DNA of 64,000 nt. Origin: Bacillus sp. FJAT-27445 (lineage in GTDB: Bacteria > Bacillota > Bacilli > Bacillales > Cytobacillaceae). The translations under genes and the position numbers were made by a program. The stretch is from the NCBI RefSeq assembly GCF_001510665.1, contig NZ_LMTI01000007.1, positions 18,197 through 82,196 of the forward strand, written 5' to 3'. Below the pieces are notes generated by a model, which saw nothing but the letters and a program-made list of their open reading frames with translations, was not told the DNA's origin and made no database searches. Positions 24,527-32,927 of the stretch are shown here, in pieces (positions within the stretch are counted from its first letter, which is position 1; every line of letters starts with the position of its first letter).

Positions 24527-25269
24527 GAATCAAGCACCCCTTTAATATAATCCTTCATATAAACATAATCACCGGACATTATCAGAGCCATTGCGATAAT
24601 ATATTTTCTATTCCGTTCCAGAGTCTTTCGGCTGACGTCCACCATTTCCTCCAATTGTTTCATGGGAAGCCGTTTCTTAACGAGCAAGCTCTCTCTTAAT
24701 TCTTCATTTTCAGCAAGCATCCTGGCAGCCTGAATGGCATTTTTGCGTGCATCTGCATGCTTTGGGGCTTGTTCAACCAATTCCTGGAAGCTAAGTTCAT
24801 AGTCCCGCAGGTGTTGCTGGAAACGAAGGATTTCCTCCCGCCTTAACTCTTCATCTGTTTTTTTACGATAATCGTCAAGGGATAATTCATTTTCAATCAT
24901 TGCACCCCTGGAATCCGGCTCGCCCGTTTCTGTCTGATTTTCCAGGCTTACAGTCGGATTCTTTGCTTCCTTGCGTATATGGTCAATCACTCTGCGCTTT
25001 ATAAGTACCTCTGCAAAGCTTAAAAGTGAGCTTCCCCGTTCGGGTGAATATTTTTGGATGGCTTCATTAAACGCTATAAGGCCTATGCTAAACTCATCGT
25101 CTGATTGAACGATATACCTCTTGCATACAACCGAAACAGTTTTTGCAATGAATGGCTTGTAAGCTTCAATCAGTTCATTATTCAGCTTCTTGTCGCCCTG
25201 CTGTATTAATCGAACAGACTCCTCAAGCGTCCGCTTCTTTTTTTTGGCTAAGAACAATAAGCTTAGCAT
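24523..25269 (-). CDS. sigI: RNA polymerase sigma factor SigI
   Basis: A 248-residue sigma-70-like factor of the SigI class. The region 2 equivalent spans about residues 20-110 (SDDEFSIGLIAFNEAIQKYSPERG, then SSLLSFAEVLIKRRVIDHIRKE). A C-terminal SigI-specific DNA-binding domain ends with MKQLEEMVDVSRKTLERNRKY. In B. subtilis SigI answers heat and cell-wall stress and controls wall-metabolism genes. The ATG at 25269 follows GAGGTGAGG; the frame open to 25293 runs into the promoter. Paired with rsgI in the usual order. Confidence 0.93.
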   Translation of the reverse strand: MLSLLFLAKKKKRTLEESVRLIQQGDKKLNNELIEAYKPFIAKTVSVVCKRYIVQSDDEFSIGLIAFNEAIQKYSPERGSSLLSFAEVLIKRRVIDHIRKEAKNPTVSLENQTETGEPDSRGAMIENELSLDDYRKKTDEELRREEILRFQQHLRDYELSFQELVEQAPKHADARKNAIQAARMLAENEELRESLLVKKRLPMKQLEEMVDVSRKTLERNRKYIIAMALIMSGDYVYMKDYIKGVLDS

Positions 25270-25292
25270 AAACCTCACCTCTCTAATCCCCA

Positions 25293-25301
25293 ATTATAGC
25301 A
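25293..25301 (-). promoter_or_regulatory. Extended -10 promoter for sigI-rsgI
   Basis: TGCTATAAT on the minus strand is a perfect extended -10 element 24 bp from the start codon. No good -35 is present at standard spacing, as extended -10 promoters allow. It would give basal SigA transcription; I saw no SigI-type promoter here. Confidence 0.6.
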
Positions 25302-25332
25302 TATGAGAGATGCCAAGTGGTTTAATTGGGAG

Positions 25333-25360
25333 AAAAGATAGCTTTTTAGAGCTATCTTTT
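25333..25360. terminator. Terminator between the DUF5667 gene and sigI
   Basis: AAAAGATAGC and GCTATCTTTT arms with an eight-base loop, T-rich on both strands. It was probably the original terminator of the DUF5667 gene, before the MITE inserted between them. Confidence 0.7.
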
Positions 25361-25412
25361 CCAATGCTTCATGCTTATGGCTTTTTGTTTTTTGCTTTTT
25401 TCTTTTTATTTC

Positions 25413-25623
25413 GGTTCTTCACCACAAAAAGTGGTTTTAGCAAATATGTTGATTTGCGCTACAGGCACACGCTTTCCGCGGGGCGTCAGTGGAGCCTCCT
25501 CGGCGCTGGCGCCTGTGGGGTCTCCACCTTGCCGCTGCATCCCGCAGGAGTCGGTGCCCTCCGCTCCAATCAACATATAAGTTACGCATTTTAATCATAA
25601 ACCAGCACTTATAGTGATGAACC
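25413..25623 (-). mobile_element. 211-bp MITE, copy B, with 8-bp target duplication
   Basis: Reverse-complement copy of 3881-4091 with the same length and two base differences. It is flanked by TTTATTTC at 25405-25412 and 25624-25631, an 8-bp duplication different from that of copy A, so the two are independent insertions. The right-hand duplication contains the TAA stop codon of the DUF5667 gene, so insertion kept the stop intact and pushed the terminator 219 bp away. It carries no gene. Confidence 0.87.
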
Positions 25624-25624
25624 T

Positions 25625-26704
25625 TTATTTCCCGCTTTTTCCATGTTCTGACTCAAGGCCTTTTTCTTTTTTAGCTGTTTTCACTTCAATTTTCGCTTCA
25701 ACCTTGGCAGCTTTTTCAGCTTGCTTAATGTTCTTTACTTCCTGCTTCGCCTCGCTGCGGATTTGCTTTACCTGTTGGTTCGCCTGTTTGCGGACTTCTT
25801 TTACTTCCTGGTTTGCTTGCTTGCGAATTTCTTTTGCTTCCTTTTTGGCTTGCTTTACTTCCTGCTTTTTCTGTACTGCTGGTACTGCAGGAGTTGCAGG
25901 TACTGCTGGTTCGGCTTTTACCACTGGTTTTTCAACTACAGCCTCTTCCTTAACACTTATCTCGTCGTCAGTTGAAACATTCGTTTCAGTTTTCACTGTA
26001 GCCTTTTCATCCTCGTTTGCTGCTTCTTCTGCTTTTGCTGCCATTTTAGCAATAGTTTTATCAATGTTTTTTTGCAGGGCTGCTTTGGCAGTTGGATTCT
26101 TGACCTTTTCAAGAGCAGCTTTTAAAGCGATTATGTTATTGCGGACAAGGTCTTCCCCAGGTTCATCATTGTCTTCATTCTTATCAACAGCCTTTTCTTC
26201 CTCTGCTGGCTGATCCTTTACTGTTTCTTCACCTTCGGCCGGCTGTTTTGTTTCATCCGCGGATTTTGGCTCGTCCGATTTTGGTTCTTCCGTTTTTGTA
26301 TCCTCGGATTTTGGCTCTTCTGCTTTTGCTTCATACTCGTTTAGGTAAGCAATTCCGTCCTTAAGTGTTTTAACAGCAAGGTCTTCTTTGCCTGCATTAA
26401 AGAGTTCTTCCGCTTCTGCAAGCCTTTCCGCCGCATAGCCGGCAAGAAGTTCGGCTTCCTTCTCTTTATCAAACGTAATGGCAAGCTTAATTTTTTCTAG
26501 AGCGATTTTAACAAAGTAGAAGAAGTCACCTGGGACCAAATCCGGTTTTTGCACATCTTCGTTTATCTGTACGTTAGCGGCAACTGTGGAATCTGCCTGT
26601 ACTTGAGTATTCGCGGACGCGAGTGTTGGGGAAAAGGCGAATGTTCCTGCAAGGGCCATTGCCATTGCTGCTTTCCCAATTTTTTTCATTTCAATGTTTT
26701 TCAT
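25625..26704 (-). CDS. Secreted DUF5667 protein with coiled-coil tail
   Basis: A 359-residue exported protein. The signal peptide runs to about residue 30 (MAMALAGTFAFSPTLASA). DUF5667 covers about residues 45-115 (LVPGDFFYFVKIALEKIKLAI). Then come Glu/Lys/Pro-rich repeats with TEEPKSDEPKS, and a C-terminal heptad region of VKQ/IRKQANQEVKEVRKQ repeats that should form a long coiled coil. A role in the cell wall is plausible; function is unknown. The ATG at 26704 follows GAGGTGA; the frame open to 26896 lacks a site. Confidence 0.82.
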   Translation of the reverse strand: MKNIEMKKIGKAAMAMALAGTFAFSPTLASANTQVQADSTVAANVQINEDVQKPDLVPGDFFYFVKIALEKIKLAITFDKEKEAELLAGYAAERLAEAEELFNAGKEDLAVKTLKDGIAYLNEYEAKAEEPKSEDTKTEEPKSDEPKSADETKQPAEGEETVKDQPAEEEKAVDKNEDNDEPGEDLVRNNIIALKAALEKVKNPTAKAALQKNIDKTIAKMAAKAEEAANEDEKATVKTETNVSTDDEISVKEEAVVEKPVVKAEPAVPATPAVPAVQKKQEVKQAKKEAKEIRKQANQEVKEVRKQANQQVKQIRSEAKQEVKNIKQAEKAAKVEAKIEVKTAKKEKGLESEHGKSGK

Positions 26705-26813
26705 CGTTGTCACCTCATGGTAAGATTTGAGCGGCCGCTTTTCACTAAAGCTTACGCAAGAGGTAGATGCTTTTTTGAGGGTACACAAAAAAAGAATATA
26801 ATAAACATAAAAA

Positions 26814-26845
26814 TAGGGCCATAAACCAACATGGTTTATGGCCCT
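26814..26845 (-). terminator. Terminator after prfC
   Basis: A perfect 13-bp stem, AGGGCCATAAACC with GGTTTATGGCCCT, five-base loop and a T5 run on the minus strand, lying 85 bp after the prfC stop and inside the upstream region of the DUF5667 gene. Confidence 0.85.
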
Positions 26846-26929
26846 AAGAAATATGGTAGAGCGGCTTGAGAAAAGCGCGCCGTAAAGGGAAAACAAAGAG
26901 TGCCTTCGTTTTTTTAAAGAATGGACAAC

Positions 26930-28510
26930 TTAATCATGCATATCCATCGGGTTATAAAGCTTCACTTCCGGATTTTTATCCTGGAACCAACGTAATGCAA
27001 ACTCATTTTCAAACAGAAAAGCATATTTTCCGAAACGGTCTTTGACGAGCAGGCTCCTGGAGTTTGAAAGATTTTCGTTAACAGAATCACCTTCAACCCA
27101 CCTTGCTACCTTGGAGCCAAGGCTCTCCATGATGACATCCGAATTGTATTCGTTCTTCATCCGATGTTCGAAAACCTCAAACTGGAGCTGGCCAACCGCG
27201 CCGAGCAGATATTCCTCCATCCTTGCCGTTTTGAAAAGCTGGATAGCCCCTTCCTGGACAAGCTGCTCAATCCCTTTATAGAAGGATTTCTGCTTCATTA
27301 CGTTTTTCGCAGATACCTTCACGAACAATTCAGGCGTAAATTGAGGCAGTCGTTCAAACTGGAATTGATCTTTGCCAGATGTAATCGTATCGCCAATCTG
27401 GTAGGTACCCGTATCATAAAGGCCGATAATATCCCCGCTTACTGCTTCATCGACAGTACTACGCTCTTCAGCCATAAATGAGGTTGACTGGGAAAGCTTG
27501 ATTTGTTTCCCAATCCTTGGCACATTCACACTCATCCCACGCTCGAATTTTCCGGAGCATACGCGGACAAAAGCTATCCTGTCACGATGCGCAGGATTCA
27601 TATTCGCCTGGATTTTGAAAACAAATCCAGAAAAATTTTCTGAAAGCGGGTCGATTTCCCCAACCGAGGAATTACGCGGCTTTGGAGGCGGCGCGAATTC
27701 CAGATAAGATTCGAGGAATGTCTGGACTCCAAATGTCGTAAGCGCGCTCCCGAAAAAGACAGGCGTCAAGTTCCCCGCTGCAACACGCTCAGGGGAAAAA
27801 TCGTTCCCAGCCTCATTCAGCAGTAATACTTCTTCGAGTGTCTGGTCATACAAACCCGTTTTCTTGATTGGGTGGTCACCCTCAATTTCGCCGTCATCAT
27901 TCAATGGAATGAATCGATCTTCTTCATCGACCCTAAACTGCTCAATGCGGTTATTGAATCTGTCGTAAATTCCCAAGAATTCCTTTCCCATACCAATCGG
28001 CCAGTTCATCGGGTAGGATTCGATTCCAAGCACTTCCTCAAGCTCTGCCAAAAGCTCAAGCGGTGCTTTCCCCTGCCGGTCCAATTTGTTCATGAATGTG
28101 AAAATTGGGATCCCGCGCATCCGGCAGACCTTGAAAAGCTTCATTGTTTGCTCTTCAATCCCCTTTGCCGAGTCGATAATCATGACCGCGCTATCGACAG
28201 CCATCAGCGTCCTATACGTGTCTTCACTGAAATCCTGGTGGCCAGGGGTATCCAATATGTTAACCCTGAAACCGTCATAATCAAATTGCATTACACTCGA
28301 TGTAACAGAAATTCCACGTTGTTTCTCAATTTCCATCCAGTCGCTAGTCGCGAACTTCCCTGTTTTTTTTGCCTTAACCGTTCCCGCGTCCCTGATTGCT
28401 CCTCCAAATAGAAGCAATTTTTCCGTCATCGTCGTCTTTCCCGCATCCGGGTGGGAAATGATTGCAAAAGTCCTTCTTGAGAGGACTTCATCTTTAAGAT
28501 TCTTACCCAT
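26930..28510 (-). CDS. prfC: Peptide chain release factor 3
   Basis: A 526-residue translational GTPase that recycles RF1/RF2 after peptide release. G1 is [10 protein letters not shown], switch II/G3 is LDTPGHQDF, and G4 is [21 protein letters not shown] marks the RF3 subgroup rather than EF-G. Domain II and III follow, to the C-terminal LYNPMDMHD. Full length. The ATG at 28510 follows GTGAGGA. It is a single-gene unit with its own terminator. Confidence 0.96.
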   Translation of the reverse strand: MGKNLKDEVLSRRTFAIISHPDAGKTTMTEKLLLFGGAIRDAGTVKAKKTGKFATSDWMEIEKQRGISVTSSVMQFDYDGFRVNILDTPGHQDFSEDTYRTLMAVDSAVMIIDSAKGIEEQTMKLFKVCRMRGIPIFTFMNKLDRQGKAPLELLAELEEVLGIESYPMNWPIGMGKEFLGIYDRFNNRIEQFRVDEEDRFIPLNDDGEIEGDHPIKKTGLYDQTLEEVLLLNEAGNDFSPERVAAGNLTPVFFGSALTTFGVQTFLESYLEFAPPPKPRNSSVGEIDPLSENFSGFVFKIQANMNPAHRDRIAFVRVCSGKFERGMSVNVPRIGKQIKLSQSTSFMAEERSTVDEAVSGDIIGLYDTGTYQIGDTITSGKDQFQFERLPQFTPELFVKVSAKNVMKQKSFYKGIEQLVQEGAIQLFKTARMEEYLLGAVGQLQFEVFEHRMKNEYNSDVIMESLGSKVARWVEGDSVNENLSNSRSLLVKDRFGKYAFLFENEFALRWFQDKNPEVKLYNPMDMHD

Positions 28511-28978
28511 ATTTGTATCCTCACTTTTGACAATTAGATTTTGTCCATAACTTTTATCTTATCGCTGCGCACTGAAGTTTGCAATCATGAATATTTTCCT
28601 TATCGTATCAAACGTTTAAAATAATCAAAAAAAGTTTTGTGTATTAATTTCCCCTCTAAAGAACATATTGCAATGAAGGAAATTTACAATATTTTTCTAA
28701 CGGGTTAAATATGGCGGGAATGTGTCCGAAAAACCAGCTTTTTTTAAAAAAACTCACTCTCGGCTAACGCATTTTTTTCATAGGGTTAATCCTCCTAAAG
28801 TCCCTTCCATTCAATAAAGCAGGGATGTTTACTGTGTTAAACGACTCATAAATTCACTAGTTGTTCAAACCTCGACCAATTAATTTCCTGCAATTCCCAG
28901 AGGGGATAATTCTCATTCCCTATTTATTACAAATAGTATTTTCATATAATGGAGATAGACATAAAGGAGATGAGCATA
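28511..28978. other. 468-bp intergenic region with a five-codon ORF
   Basis: Divergent upstream region of prfC and the FtsH-like gene, A/T-rich. On the minus strand 28781-28764 reads Met-Lys-Lys-Met-Arg-stop, nine bases after a perfect AGGAGG. An A/T-only inverted repeat (TTTTTTT/AAAAAAA) lies at about 28738-28753. No larger gene or clear riboswitch is seen. Confidence 0.4.
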
Positions 28979-30724
28979 GTGGATATGAGTAAAAAGACAA
29001 TTAATAAATTCATACCGCTGATTACAGCAGTTATTATAGCAGCCGCGGGAATTACTTGGGCAATTCAGTCTACGGTGAAAGAAACCGTCATTCCGTTCTC
29101 TTCGATGGAAAAGAAAATCGCAGCGGAAAACGGCAAAATTGTATCTCTGGAAGAACGATCCGATGGAAGCCTAACATTAACTACAAGCGAGGGAAAATTC
29201 ATGGCAAAAGTGCCTCCTAATAGCCAGATGGCGAATGATTTAGTATCCAAATACAACGTTGACTACAAATTTACAAACAGCAGCAAGTACGGAAAATGGA
29301 TTATGGGCGGAGTAATCGTTTCAATGGCAGCCGTGGCATTTGCCTTACAGAAATCAAAAGGCGGCAACGGAATCGGCGTTTCGAACACAATGAAAAACAG
29401 CCTATCCAAAGCACGTCCACTCCCGGAAATCTCCCTTAAGGATGTAGGGGGCCTCGGCGATGAAATGAAGGAAGAAATACTCCAGACACTTTCTATTATA
29501 AAAGAACCCGAGCGGTCCTCAAAGCTTGGCATTAAGCCCCCAAAAGGAATCCTCCTATACGGGCCTCCAGGGACTGGAAAAACTTTGCTTGCACAGGCGA
29601 TAGCAAAGGAGCTTGGCGCAAATTTCTTTTCTACGAGCGGTTCTGCCTTCAATGAACTGTTTGTCGGCATCGGTGCTTCCAGGGTGAGAAGCTTGTTCCA
29701 AAATGCAAGGAAGCAAACGCCGGCCGTTATCTTTATTGATGAAGTCGATGCCCTTGCCGGAAAACGCAAGGCGCTTGGAGGGGAAGAATCCGAAAAGACC
29801 CTTACCGAGCTTTTGGTCCAGCTGGATGGGGGACACTCAAACGAAGGTATATTATTCGTAGCGGCAACGAATCGGAAGGACATGCTTGATGACGCGTTCC
29901 TCCGTCCTGGCAGGATCGATTTTTCCTTCCAAGTACCGCTCCCTGACACGAAGGGCCGCAAGGAAATTATCAACATCCATACAAAGGGTAAAATGCTTGC
30001 TGATGATGTATTCGCATCCCTGGATGACCTTGCTGAAAGTACTTCGGGATTTTCAGGTGCCGACTTGAGCATGCTATTTGAAACAGCCAGCAGGCGCGCC
30101 GTCCGTAACGGCCAGGATGTAATTACCAAAGCGGATCTTGATCATGCGTTGGATCGAACAATCCTTGGGAGTACTTCCCGGGAGCTTCAGGATGCTGATA
30201 CGAAACGCAGGGTCGCAATCCATGAAGCTGGCCATGCAATTGTAGCTGCGATTACCAAACCAGGTTCTGTTCGAAAAGCAACCATTATTCCTAGAGGAGA
30301 GGCACTTGGGTATGTTGCGCCAATCCCTAAAGAATTGCACCTCTCAACAACCAGCGACCTTCTAGACCGGATTGCAATGATTCTTGCCGGCGGGGTTGCA
30401 GAGAGAATGTTCCTTGGAGAGCACAGCATTGGGGTCAGCGGCGATGTTCAGCAGGCGAAGCGCATCATTGAGCAAATGGTCGATACAGGGATGCTACAGG
30501 AAGGATTCACGCTCACTTTCGTAAAGACTGAAAAGGAAACGAAAATGCAGGAGCTGTTCCAAAATGGACTCGAAAAGTCCGAGCTGATCATCCGTTCTAA
30601 CCGCTTAGCTTATGAGAGGCTAGTCGAAGCACTTCTAAAAAAAGAAACACTTGAAGGTTCTGAAGTTGAAGACATCATCGCTTCCAGTAATAAAGCAATT
30701 GAAGAAGAATTCATCTTAGCTTAA
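28979..30724 (+). CDS. FtsH-like membrane AAA zinc metalloprotease
   Basis: A 581-residue paralogue of FtsH. Two membrane helices (about residues 11-28 and 107-123) flank a small extracytoplasmic domain. The AAA module has Walker A GPPGTGKT (195-202), Walker B VIFIDEVDAL and the SRH element LRPGRID. The protease part has HEAGH (415-419) with the third zinc ligand in GVSGDVQQA (Asp 489). All catalytic residues are present. GTG 28979 is nine bases after AAAGGAG. No hpt or tilS neighbours the gene, unlike housekeeping ftsH, so this is an accessory copy. Confidence 0.87.
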   Translation: MDMSKKTINKFIPLITAVIIAAAGITWAIQSTVKETVIPFSSMEKKIAAENGKIVSLEERSDGSLTLTTSEGKFMAKVPPNSQMANDLVSKYNVDYKFTNSSKYGKWIMGGVIVSMAAVAFALQKSKGGNGIGVSNTMKNSLSKARPLPEISLKDVGGLGDEMKEEILQTLSIIKEPERSSKLGIKPPKGILLYGPPGTGKTLLAQAIAKELGANFFSTSGSAFNELFVGIGASRVRSLFQNARKQTPAVIFIDEVDALAGKRKALGGEESEKTLTELLVQLDGGHSNEGILFVAATNRKDMLDDAFLRPGRIDFSFQVPLPDTKGRKEIINIHTKGKMLADDVFASLDDLAESTSGFSGADLSMLFETASRRAVRNGQDVITKADLDHALDRTILGSTSRELQDADTKRRVAIHEAGHAIVAAITKPGSVRKATIIPRGEALGYVAPIPKELHLSTTSDLLDRIAMILAGGVAERMFLGEHSIGVSGDVQQAKRIIEQMVDTGMLQEGFTLTFVKTEKETKMQELFQNGLEKSELIIRSNRLAYERLVEALLKKETLEGSEVEDIIASSNKAIEEEFILA

Positions 30725-30730
30725 AAAATA

Positions 30731-30767
30731 AGCCGGGAACCGATTATATCGGAGCCCGGCATTTTTT
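30731..30767 (+). terminator. Terminator after the FtsH-like gene
   Basis: AGCCGGG and CCCGGC arms with an inner CCGAT/TCGG step and a T6 run on the plus strand. Confidence 0.85.
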
Positions 30768-30851
30768 GTCTAATTCGAAAAAGTTTAAGCCTGTCCTTTC
30801 TGTGGAAAATAATATGAAGGTACAAACCTTTTTGAAGAAAGGAAGCTGCAT

Positions 30852-31274
30852 ATGGATAAGGACTATGAAGGCATTGGCAAAAAATATGAACAGAAGGCCC
30901 AAAAATATTACGACAATCCGAAAGAAACGGATTCCCTTCTAAAAAGGGCTTTCGGAAAGGCTGATAAAAACAAAAAGTCACTTGGCGACACCTGGCACAA
31001 GCTTCAGCTCCTATTCGAACTTGCGAGGGCATGGGCAAAAGGAGAATATAAGGAAGTTTCCAAAGGGACAATATTGGCGGTTATCGGAGCTATTATTTAT
31101 TTTGTATCTCCAATTGATATAATCCCTGACTTTATTTTGGGCCTTGGCCTGGTAGACGACGCCGCGGTGCTCGCGTTTACGTGGAAACGGCTGTCGAAGG
31201 ATATTGAAAATTTCAAAACCTGGAAAAACACCATAGAAATGCATGAAAATCAAAAACCCCTTGCTTCAAGATAA
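30852..31274 (+). CDS. DUF1232 membrane protein (YkvA-like)
   Basis: A 140-residue protein of the YkvA family. Its DUF1232 core holds the hallmark VSPIDIIPDFILGLGLVDDAAVL within a hydrophobic hairpin at about residues 75-110. The N-terminal 60 residues are charged. Function is unknown. In B. subtilis ykvA lies beside the mtn-spo0E genes that here are 26 kb away. The ATG at 30852 follows AAAGGAAG. Its last codons form half of the following terminator. Confidence 0.85.
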   Translation: MDKDYEGIGKKYEQKAQKYYDNPKETDSLLKRAFGKADKNKKSLGDTWHKLQLLFELARAWAKGEYKEVSKGTILAVIGAIIYFVSPIDIIPDFILGLGLVDDAAVLAFTWKRLSKDIENFKTWKNTIEMHENQKPLASR

Positions 31275-31287
31275 CAAGGGGTTTTTG
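31251..31287. terminator. Bidirectional terminator between the DUF1232 and hydrolase genes
   Basis: CAAAAACCCCTTG and CAAGGGGTTTTTG arms; T-runs on both strands serve the two convergent genes. Confidence 0.85.
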
Positions 31288-31299
31288 ATTATACGGTAT

Positions 31300-31857
31300 T
31301 TAACTCGCAAAAACATGCCTTCCTATTTTGGCGGTGACAGTCCTGGTACGGATCCACCTATCTCCTGCGGTTACGGGATTGTAGAAAAACAATGCATCTG
31401 TAACCTTTTTCTCTTTCGATACTGCTTCCTCTACTGCCTTCTTTGCTTCGGCGCCTGCTGGTTTGTTTATCTCTCCATTAGCGACAGGATCAAATTGCCT
31501 TTTCTGATAAATCACTTCTTTCACTGTATCAGGGAACTGGCCGTTATGAACCCTATTCAAAACGACCTCCGCTACGGCTACTTTCCCTTTGAACGGCTCA
31601 CCCTTTGCTTCGGCATGAACAAGCCTTGCAAGGAGATCCTTTTCTTCATTTGATAAAACCGGACCTTTGACCGCTGCTTTCACGTTCTTCTTATTTTGAA
31701 CAGGCTTTACAGCTGCAGCCGCCTTTTTTGGCTTAAACAGCTTTTCAACAGCCGGAATGCAATTTGGATCATTCTGTTTTTTTACTAACAGGCTGCCAGG
31801 CAGGCAATTAGGGAAGGCAATCATGAGCGATATGGCTGGCGTAAAAAACCATTTCAT
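31300..31857 (-). CDS. Cell wall hydrolase, SleB/CwlJ-type (Hydrolase_2)
   Basis: A 185-residue protein with a C-terminal Hydrolase_2 domain (about residues 75-185): LLARLVHAEAKGEPFKGKVAVAEVVLNRV includes the expected catalytic Glu of spore-cortex lytic enzymes, and NPVTAGDRWIRTR is the conserved tail. The N-terminus is hydrophobic (WFFTPAISLMIAF) and may be a signal peptide or anchor; a Lys/Ala-rich linker follows. It resembles B. subtilis YkvT. The start is uncertain: ATG 31857 lies very close to GGAGGAG, and TTG 31866 is the alternative. Confidence 0.83.
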   Translation of the reverse strand: MKWFFTPAISLMIAFPNCLPGSLLVKKQNDPNCIPAVEKLFKPKKAAAAVKPVQNKKNVKAAVKGPVLSNEEKDLLARLVHAEAKGEPFKGKVAVAEVVLNRVHNGQFPDTVKEVIYQKRQFDPVANGEINKPAGAEAKKAVEEAVSKEKKVTDALFFYNPVTAGDRWIRTRTVTAKIGRHVFAS

Positions 31858-32026
31858 CTCCTCCAACTCCCTTCTTTTTGGCTCCCTATAAGGCTAACAT
31901 TGTATGAAGGGCGAAACCAACCCCAAAATGTTGCCATGGAAAAAGAGACAACTTTTTCCGATTAAAAAGTTGGAACTTCTGCAGCTCGACCATTCATCCC
32001 ATTTTGGTTTTTACATTGGCAATTAA

Positions 32027-32049
32027 AAAACCCGGTGCAACCGGGTTTT
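32027..32049 (-). terminator. Terminator after the carbohydrate ABC operon
   Basis: AAAACCCGG and CCGGGTTTT arms with a five-base loop, followed by a T-run on the minus strand. Confidence 0.85.
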
Positions 32050-32057
32050 CCAACTCC

Positions 32058-32927
32058 TTATCCCTTCGTTCCGGAAGAAATATTGGCCCCTTCAATAAAA
32101 TAGCGCTGAAAGAAGAAGAATAACAAAACAACGGGCAAAAGGACGGTTACAGACATGGACATCAAATAATGCCATTGTGTCTGGACGGTACCCTTAAATG
32201 TCTGCAAGCCAATTTGTAATGTATACATACTCTCATCGTTAATGTACAGAAGCGGGCCAAGCAAATCGTTCCAAGCCCCGTTAAAGGAGAATATTGCGAC
32301 TGCCATCAAAGCCGGCTTGGTCAAAGGAATCATGATATGCCACCAAATTTGCAAATGGTTGGCTCCATCAAGCACTGCCGCCTCGATCAGCGAGTTCGGG
32401 ATGGTCATCATGAACTGCCGAAGCAGGAAGATAAAAAATGCGCTGCCGAGGAATGCGGGGACGATTAAAGGTAAGTACGTATTCACCCAACCCAGTTTGG
32501 AAAACAGGATATACTGGGGGACCATTGTAACAAACCCTGGAATAAGCATCGTTGAAAGGACGATGACAAACAATGCATTGCGTCCCTTGAACCGTATTTT
32601 TGCAAAAGAATAGGCTACGAGAGAATTTATAAGGACGCTGCCAATCGTACCTATTACTGCGATGAATGCTGTGTTCATTGCCCAGCGCGTGAAAGGCGCT
32701 GTCTGCCACGCTTTTAAATAATTTTCAAATTTAAATTCCTTAGGAAAAAAGGTGGGAGGGTATTGAGCAATCTCCGCTGGTGTTTTAAGGGATGTAGAGA
32801 TCATCCACCAAAGCGGCGACAGGATAATCAAACTGCCTGCCAGCAGAATCAGGGTAATCGCCCAAGCCTTAACCTTTTCCTTGAATTTTTTCTTCTCATA
32901 AAACTTTGGAGCCGTGTACGTACTCAT
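32058..32927 (-). CDS. Carbohydrate ABC transporter permease (MalG type)
   Basis: A 289-residue inner-membrane permease with six predicted helices and the coupling EAA loop EAAVLDGANHLQIWWHIMIP. MalG-type proteins pair with a MalF-type partner, encoded directly upstream with a TAA/ATG junction and no gap. The sugar cannot be predicted. No ATPase gene is in the operon; a shared MsmX-type ATPase elsewhere is probable, as for many Bacillus sugar importers. Confidence 0.9.
   Translation of the reverse strand: MSTYTAPKFYEKKKFKEKVKAWAITLILLAGSLIILSPLWWMISTSLKTPAEIAQYPPTFFPKEFKFENYLKAWQTAPFTRWAMNTAFIAVIGTIGSVLINSLVAYSFAKIRFKGRNALFVIVLSTMLIPGFVTMVPQYILFSKLGWVNTYLPLIVPAFLGSAFFIFLLRQFMMTIPNSLIEAAVLDGANHLQIWWHIMIPLTKPALMAVAIFSFNGAWNDLLGPLLYINDESMYTLQIGLQTFKGTVQTQWHYLMSMSVTVLLPVVLLFFFFQRYFIEGANISSGTKG

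Noticed and set aside
26705-26800. Possible SigI promoter (ACCCTC ... CGTA) before the DUF5667 gene
   Set aside because: The spacer of about 20 bp is too long and the -35 differs from ACCCCC; not enough to claim SigI control.
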